A program made the position numbers and the translations under genes. A model generated the notes under the pieces. It saw only the letters and a list, made by a program, of their open reading frames with translations. It was not told the DNA's origin and did no database searches. A DNA stretch of 10,141 bases from Actinomycetota bacterium (GTDB lineage: Bacteria; Actinomycetota; Acidimicrobiia; Acidimicrobiales; Ilumatobacteraceae): NCBI GenBank assembly GCA_005801025.1, contig SYDZ01000280.1, positions 1 to 10,141 on the forward strand. Direction: 5' to 3'. Of the stretch, positions 6,564-10,141 are shown in pieces. How positions within the stretch are numbered: the stretch's first letter is position 1; each line of letters begins with the position of its first letter.

Positions 6564-6644
6564 GGAATCTAATCTACGCTGAGAGGTGGTCATGTTGGGT
6601 AGCCGAAACGGCAACTAATGACCGAAGAATGTTGGGAGACGAGT
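6564..6644. promoter_or_regulatory. Divergent promoter region between the FrhB-like and molybdoenzyme genes
   Basis: This gap of about 80 bp must drive both genes. On the minus strand TAGATT (6576-6571) lies seven bases before the ATG at 6563. On the plus strand TAATCT (6570-6575) occupies almost the same bases, so the two -10-like elements overlap head to head. A short perfect inverted repeat, GCCG-AAA-CGGC, lies at 6602-6612. It could be a small hairpin in the plus-strand leader, an operator half, or chance. No good -35 boxes were recognised. Confidence 0.35.
6634..6638 (+). promoter_or_regulatory. Shine-Dalgarno GGGAG choosing the ATG at 6645
   Basis: GGGAG sits six bases before the ATG at 6645. 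The longer in-frame start at 6618 has no SD, and the family usually begins a few residues before the IGxxxxRxED segment, which fits 6645. Confidence 0.6.
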
Positions 6645-8930
6645 ATGGGAATGATTGGCGAGCGGGTACTACGTACTGAAGATCCAGATTTGGTGATGGG
6701 ACACGGTACATTTATCGACAACCTCGCATTGCCAGGTGCAACCCATGTGGTTTATGTCCGTTCCGCAATGGCCCATGCGCGTATCCGTGGCATCGACATT
6801 GCCGTGGCTCAAGACATGCCGGGAGTGCTCGGAGTCTTCACTCACGCCGATGTAATCGCCGATGGATTGGGCCCGTTGCCGATGGATATGCCGTTGTTGC
6901 CCGCGGGCATTCGCCGACCTGCTCTAGCCGATGGCACCGTTCGTTTCGTCGGCGAATTGATTGCTGCAGTGGTCGCCGAGTCTCGTGCACTCGCTGTGGA
7001 CGCCGCCGAAGCGGTGTATGTAGATTACGACGCACTTCCAGCGGTCGTAGACCCCGAAGAGGCGCTGACAAGTGATGTGTTGTTGTTCCCAGAACACGCA
7101 AGCAATGTGGTCGTAGAACTGTCGGCGGGCCAAGAGGTTGATTTCAGTAACTGTGAAGTGATTGTTGAATCACGAATTGTGAATCGCCGGATTGCCCCAA
7201 GCCCACTTGAGGGACGCGTCAGCGCAAGTCGTTGGGAGGCTGCGGGACCTGACGGCGTTCGACGCCTCACTCATTGGCAGGCTTGCCAGGGAGCACACCC
7301 AATTCGCAATCAGCTCTGCGCATTTTACGAACTTCCACCTGAACAGATTCGGGTGATTACTCCTGACGTCGGTGGAGGTTTCGGTGCCAAGGCTTTTTTC
7401 TATCCTGAGGATTTATTGCTGCCGTGGTTAGCCAAGCGCGTGAATCGTCCAGTGCGCTACACCGAAAGTCGTACCGAAAGTATGAATGGTCTTGGACACG
7501 GTCGTGGGCAAATTCAAGATGTGTGTATTGGTGGAAATCGCAACGGCAAGATCACCGCTTACGAGATGAAGGTGATCCAAGAGTCTGGTGCTTACCCGCG
7601 CTTTGGTGCCTTCCTTCCATTCATGACTGGGCGTATGTTGACAGGGACGTATCACATACCGAACGCATCGATGAAGTCTCAATCAGTGGTGACAAATTCC
7701 GTGCCAACATTGGCTTATCGCGGGGCTGGTCGTCCCGAAGCGGCGGCAGCGATAGAGCGTGCTATTGATATGTTCGCTGCCGAAATTGGTATGGATCCAG
7801 CAGAGGTTCGACGTCGCAATCTCGTAGCTCAGGACCAATTTCCTTATACCAATGGGACGGGCACCGTATACGACAGTGGTGATTATCCGGGCGCTATGGA
7901 AAAGTTGCTCGTTGTTGCGCAATACAACGAATTGCGTGCTGAACAGCAGACTCGCCGTGAGAGTGGAGCGAACGTGCAACTCGGACTCGGGCTTGCTGTA
8001 TATGTTGAGATCACTGCTATGTCGGGTGGTGCCGAACTTGGCATTGTTGAAGTGATGAGTGGCGACGGTGGTGCGGTGCACGCCCGAGTGATCACGGGCA
8101 CCACTCCATATGGACAAGGTCACCGCACAACATGGGCAATGTTGGTGAGCGACCGCCTCGGCATTCCCTTTGAGAACATTACGGTGGTTCACGGCGATAC
8201 CGACTTGGTCCGCAGTGGTGAAATCACTGGTGGATCGCGCTCGGTACAAATTGGTGGCACCAATGTGTGGCGCGCCGCTGGAGTTGTTGCCGACAAAGCC
8301 CGACAGATTGCTGCACGGCTCTTAGAGGCATCGGTCGAAGACATTGTTCTTGAAGATGGACGTTTTCATGTCGCAGGCACACCATCTGTCACGCGTTCGT
8401 GGACGGACGTGATCGCTACAGCAATGGCTATGGGAGAACGTTTGGATGGTGAAGGTGATTTCACCCAAGCATCTGGCACATTCCCCAGTGGCGCGCACCT
8501 CGCAGTAGTGGAAGTAGACATTGAGACTGGCAAAGTAAAACTGCGTGAGATGTTCGCAGTTGATGACGCTGGTTGCATCGTGAATACGTTGCTGGCCGAA
8601 GGCCAAGTTCATGGGGGACTAGCGCAAGGAATTGGACAGGCACTGTACGAAGAATTTATTTATGACGCTGACGGAAATCCGTTGACTGGAAACTTTGCAG
8701 ACTACGGATTCCCCTCGGCCGCCGAAGTGCCAAGTTTTGTGACGATTCATATGGAGTCACCATCACCGATGAATGATCTTGGTGCCAAAGGACTTGGTGA
8801 GAGTGGAACTATCGGTGCCACGCCTGCTGTGCAGAATGCCGTCGTTGATGCAGTCAGCTTTTTAGGGGTGCGCCATATTGATATGCCTTGTACGGCAGAG
8901 CGTGTATGGCGGGCCGTACAAAGTTGCTAG
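6645..8930 (+). CDS. Molybdopterin-binding large subunit, xanthine dehydrogenase / CO dehydrogenase (CoxL) family
   Basis: This family forms the Mo-cofactor subunit of molybdenum hydroxylases, which oxidise CO, aldehydes, purines or N-heterocycles using water. From the 6645 start it has 761 residues, a normal length. The N-terminal hammerhead domain (IGERVLRTEDPDLVMGHG, then VRSAMAHARI) leads to Mo-binding domains with GGGFGAK at 243-249, YPEDLLLPWLAKRVNRPVRY just after, AYRGAGR at 357-363, a TTPYGQGH segment, and GLGESG near the C-terminus, whose Glu719 is the conserved catalytic base. The AYRGAGR loop differs from AYRCSFR of true (form I) CO dehydrogenase, so this is a form II/other hydroxylase and should not be called a CO oxidiser. 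An in-frame ATG at 6618 would add nine residues but lacks an SD. The FAD (CoxM-like) and 2Fe-2S (CoxS-like) partners are absent from both sides. It ends head-on with glnK, sharing CTAG. Confidence 0.93.
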   Translation: MGMIGERVLRTEDPDLVMGHGTFIDNLALPGATHVVYVRSAMAHARIRGIDIAVAQDMPGVLGVFTHADVIADGLGPLPMDMPLLPAGIRRPALADGTVRFVGELIAAVVAESRALAVDAAEAVYVDYDALPAVVDPEEALTSDVLLFPEHASNVVVELSAGQEVDFSNCEVIVESRIVNRRIAPSPLEGRVSASRWEAAGPDGVRRLTHWQACQGAHPIRNQLCAFYELPPEQIRVITPDVGGGFGAKAFFYPEDLLLPWLAKRVNRPVRYTESRTESMNGLGHGRGQIQDVCIGGNRNGKITAYEMKVIQESGAYPRFGAFLPFMTGRMLTGTYHIPNASMKSQSVVTNSVPTLAYRGAGRPEAAAAIERAIDMFAAEIGMDPAEVRRRNLVAQDQFPYTNGTGTVYDSGDYPGAMEKLLVVAQYNELRAEQQTRRESGANVQLGLGLAVYVEITAMSGGAELGIVEVMSGDGGAVHARVITGTTPYGQGHRTTWAMLVSDRLGIPFENITVVHGDTDLVRSGEITGGSRSVQIGGTNVWRAAGVVADKARQIAARLLEASVEDIVLEDGRFHVAGTPSVTRSWTDVIATAMAMGERLDGEGDFTQASGTFPSGAHLAVVEVDIETGKVKLREMFAVDDAGCIVNTLLAEGQVHGGLAQGIGQALYEEFIYDADGNPLTGNFADYGFPSAAEVPSFVTIHMESPSPMNDLGAKGLGESGTIGATPAVQNAVVDAVSFLGVRHIDMPCTAERVWRAVQSC
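8927..8930. other. Shared CTAG palindrome serving as stop codon for two convergent genes
   Basis: The plus-strand molybdoenzyme gene ends in TAG at 8928-8930, and the minus-strand PII gene ends in TAG at 8929-8927. Both stops lie in one CTAG, so there is no intergenic space and any terminator for either gene must lie inside the other's coding sequence. Confidence 0.95.
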
Positions 8931-9265
8931 ACGGCGTCAGATCCTTCTTCGCCAGTACGGATGCGGACAATGCGGTTGACGCTGCTGACCCAAATTTTTC
9001 CGTCGCCGATTTTTCCAGTAGTGGCAGATGATTTGATTGCGTCCACGACGGCATCAACCTGCGAATCATTGACGACAATCTCGAGTCGCACCTTAGGAAC
9101 GAAATCAATGTTGTACTCGGCACCACGGTAGGTCTCAGTGTGACCACCTTGGCGTCCAAAGCCACGAACTTCGCTGACCGTGATTCCTTGAACGCCGATT
9201 GCTTTCAGGGCGTCTTTGACATCATCTAATTTGAACGGCTTCACAATTGCGGTGATGAGTTGCAT
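8927..9265 (-). CDS. glnK: PII nitrogen regulatory protein (GlnK/GlnB family)
   Basis: This trimeric signal protein reads 2-oxoglutarate, ATP/ADP and nitrogen status, and blocks the ammonium channel by inserting its T-loop. The 112 residues match the family exactly. Seen directly are the N-terminal MQLITAIVKPFKLDDVKDAL, the T-loop signature YRGAEY ending in Tyr51 (the residue uridylylated in E. coli and adenylylated in actinobacteria), and the B-loop TGKIGDGKIWV at about 83-93. The C-terminus (RTGEEGSDAV) is ordinary. It follows the ammonium transporter gene by 36 bp on the same strand, the usual amt-glnK operon, which favours the name glnK over glnB. The ATG at 9265 has GAGGGA (9274-9279) eight bases upstream. 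In many actinobacteria glnD comes next; here that position is taken by the convergent molybdoenzyme gene. Confidence 0.96.
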   Translation of the reverse strand: MQLITAIVKPFKLDDVKDALKAIGVQGITVSEVRGFGRQGGHTETYRGAEYNIDFVPKVRLEIVVNDSQVDAVVDAIKSSATTGKIGDGKIWVSSVNRIVRIRTGEEGSDAV

Positions 9266-9273
9266 AAGTTTCT

Positions 9274-9279
9274 TCCCTC
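9274..9279 (-). promoter_or_regulatory. glnK: Shine-Dalgarno for glnK (GAGGGA)
   Basis: The minus strand reads GAGGGA eight bases before the glnK ATG, within the 36-bp amt-glnK gap. I see no hairpin in the gap that would end transcription, which supports an operon. Confidence 0.55.
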
Positions 9280-9301
9280 TGTCCTTTTTGAATCGTACTA
9301 C

Positions 9302-10141
9302 TCAGACCTGATAGGCAGTTTCAGCGTGCTGGCTTTGGTCAAGCCCGACCATTTCCTCGTCGAGCGTGACCCTGAGACCGATGGTCTTGTTGATGATCAT
9401 TGCCACGATGTAGGTGACGCCAAAACTAAAGGCGAACACCGCACCCGAGGCTAGAAGTTGCTTGCCAAGCAGCGATGAGCCACCGCCGTTGAACAATCCA
9501 TCGGCACCGAGCGAGTTGATTGTGGTGTCACTGAAAACACCGAGCAACAACGATCCGAGCAATCCACCGATCAAGTGCACGGCGATGACATCGAGACTGT
9601 CGTCAAAACCGAAACGATTTTTGAGTGCCAGACTTAAGTAACAAATCGCCCCAGCAGCAAGTCCGATGAGTAACGCCGAAGAAGTACTCACGAATCCGGC
9701 ACAAGGTGTAATAGCGACGAGTCCTGCCACTGCACCCGATACAGCGCCCAGAGTTGTGGCATGTCCAGCCTTCAATTTTTCGATCAACAGCCAACCCAAC
9801 ATTGCGGCAGCCGCCGCGACGTGGGTATTCACAAGTGCTTGAGCGGCGAGTCCGTTGGCGCCTAAAGCCGAACCAGCGTTGAAGCCGAACCAGCCGAACC
9901 ACAAGATGCCCGTTCCAAGAACTGTGAACGGCAAGTTGTGCGGGGGCATGGCTTCACGGGGCCATCCCTTGCGAGGCTTCAAGATAAGAATGACCGCTAG
10001 CGCTGCTGCACCAGCGTTGATGTGCACAACCGCACCACCAGCAAAGTCCAGGGCACCTTCTTTGAAGAGCCATCCGTTGGGACTAAATACCCAGTGCGCC
10101 ACGGTTGGGTACACGAGAATTGCCCACGCTCCGATGAGCAC
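9302..10141 (-). CDS. amt: Ammonium transporter (Amt/AmtB family), C-terminal part (N-terminus beyond right edge)
   Basis: This trimeric inner-membrane channel conducts ammonium into the cell. The last 279 residues are visible; the family is about 400-450 long, so roughly a third is missing at the N-terminus, and the first visible codon (GTG at the edge) is internal. Conserved parts are VYPTVAHWVFSPNGWL, the DFAGGAVVHINAG helix with the first pore histidine (visible residue 40), MPPHNLPFTVLGTGILWFGW, NTHVAAAAAMLGW, TPCAGFV, and the DVIAVHLIGG helix with the second pore histidine (visible residue 189). The two histidines are 149 apart, very close to the 150 in E. coli AmtB. About seven hydrophobic helices are visible. 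The cytoplasmic tail (GLRVTLDEEMVGLDQSQHAETAY) is the conserved GlnK-interacting C-terminus. It lies just upstream of glnK. Confidence 0.96.
   Translation of the reverse strand: MLIGAWAILVYPTVAHWVFSPNGWLFKEGALDFAGGAVVHINAGAAALAVILILKPRKGWPREAMPPHNLPFTVLGTGILWFGWFGFNAGSALGANGLAAQALVNTHVAAAAAMLGWLLIEKLKAGHATTLGAVSGAVAGLVAITPCAGFVSTSSALLIGLAAGAICYLSLALKNRFGFDDSLDVIAVHLIGGLLGSLLLGVFSDTTINSLGADGLFNGGGSSLLGKQLLASGAVFAFSFGVTYIVAMIINKTIGLRVTLDEEMVGLDQSQHAETAYQV

Noticed and set aside
7683..8249. Minus-strand open frame of 188 codons
   Set aside because: It lies wholly antisense within the molybdoenzyme gene and its translation shows no domain motif.
6645..8930. Calling the molybdoenzyme a carbon monoxide dehydrogenase
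   Set aside because: The active-site loop is AYRGAGR rather than AYRCSFR, and CoxM/CoxS are missing. CO oxidation is not supported.

Overview
The window reads as the chromosome of a moderate-GC actinobacterium, most plausibly an Acidimicrobiia-type lineage. This is inferred from gene content, not proven: an OYE/FadH-type protein resembling the mycofactocin-associated family, an FrhB-type F420/Fe-S flavoprotein, an unaccompanied CoxL-like molybdenum hydroxylase subunit, and an amt-glnK pair. No rRNA, tRNA, CRISPR, transposase or phage genes are visible. Coding density is very high, and the largest gap is about 200 bp.

Positions 1-4332 (minus strand) hold a compact four-gene run, in transcription order: an FMN/4Fe-4S/FAD NADH:flavin oxidoreductase (4332-2350), a DedA-family membrane protein (2307-1666), an electron transfer flavoprotein alpha subunit (1616-693) and the N-terminal part of a FixC/ETF-quinone oxidoreductase (696 to beyond the left edge). 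The last two genes overlap by GTGA. The expected logic is that electrons from a dehydrogenase pass through ETF to the membrane quinone pool via FixC, with the OYE-type flavoenzyme as a further redox partner. No ETF beta subunit lies in the window.

Positions 4333-4531 are a divergent intergenic region. A classical NAD-type short-chain dehydrogenase follows on the plus strand (4532-5365). It converges, with a 10-bp gap, on an F420 hydrogenase/dehydrogenase beta-subunit homologue on the minus strand (5376-6563). That gene is divergent, across about 80 bp, from a plus-strand molybdopterin-binding xanthine dehydrogenase/CO dehydrogenase-family large subunit (about 6645-8930) carrying the AYRGAGR active-site loop. 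No small or medium subunits accompany it.

Positions 8927-10141 (minus strand) are the nitrogen module: an ammonium transporter (C-terminal 279 residues visible) followed by a PII protein with the conserved modifiable Tyr51. The PII gene and the molybdoenzyme gene converge so tightly that both TAG stops share one CTAG palindrome.

Several genes (OYE, ETF-alpha, F420-beta and perhaps the SDR) have a TANNNT-like -10 element only 6-9 nt before the start codon, suggesting leaderless or nearly leaderless mRNAs. Others (fixC, dedA, the molybdoenzyme, glnK) have clear Shine-Dalgarno sequences. The most interesting theme is a possible mycofactocin-type redox electron-transfer module. I see no clearly undescribed system.
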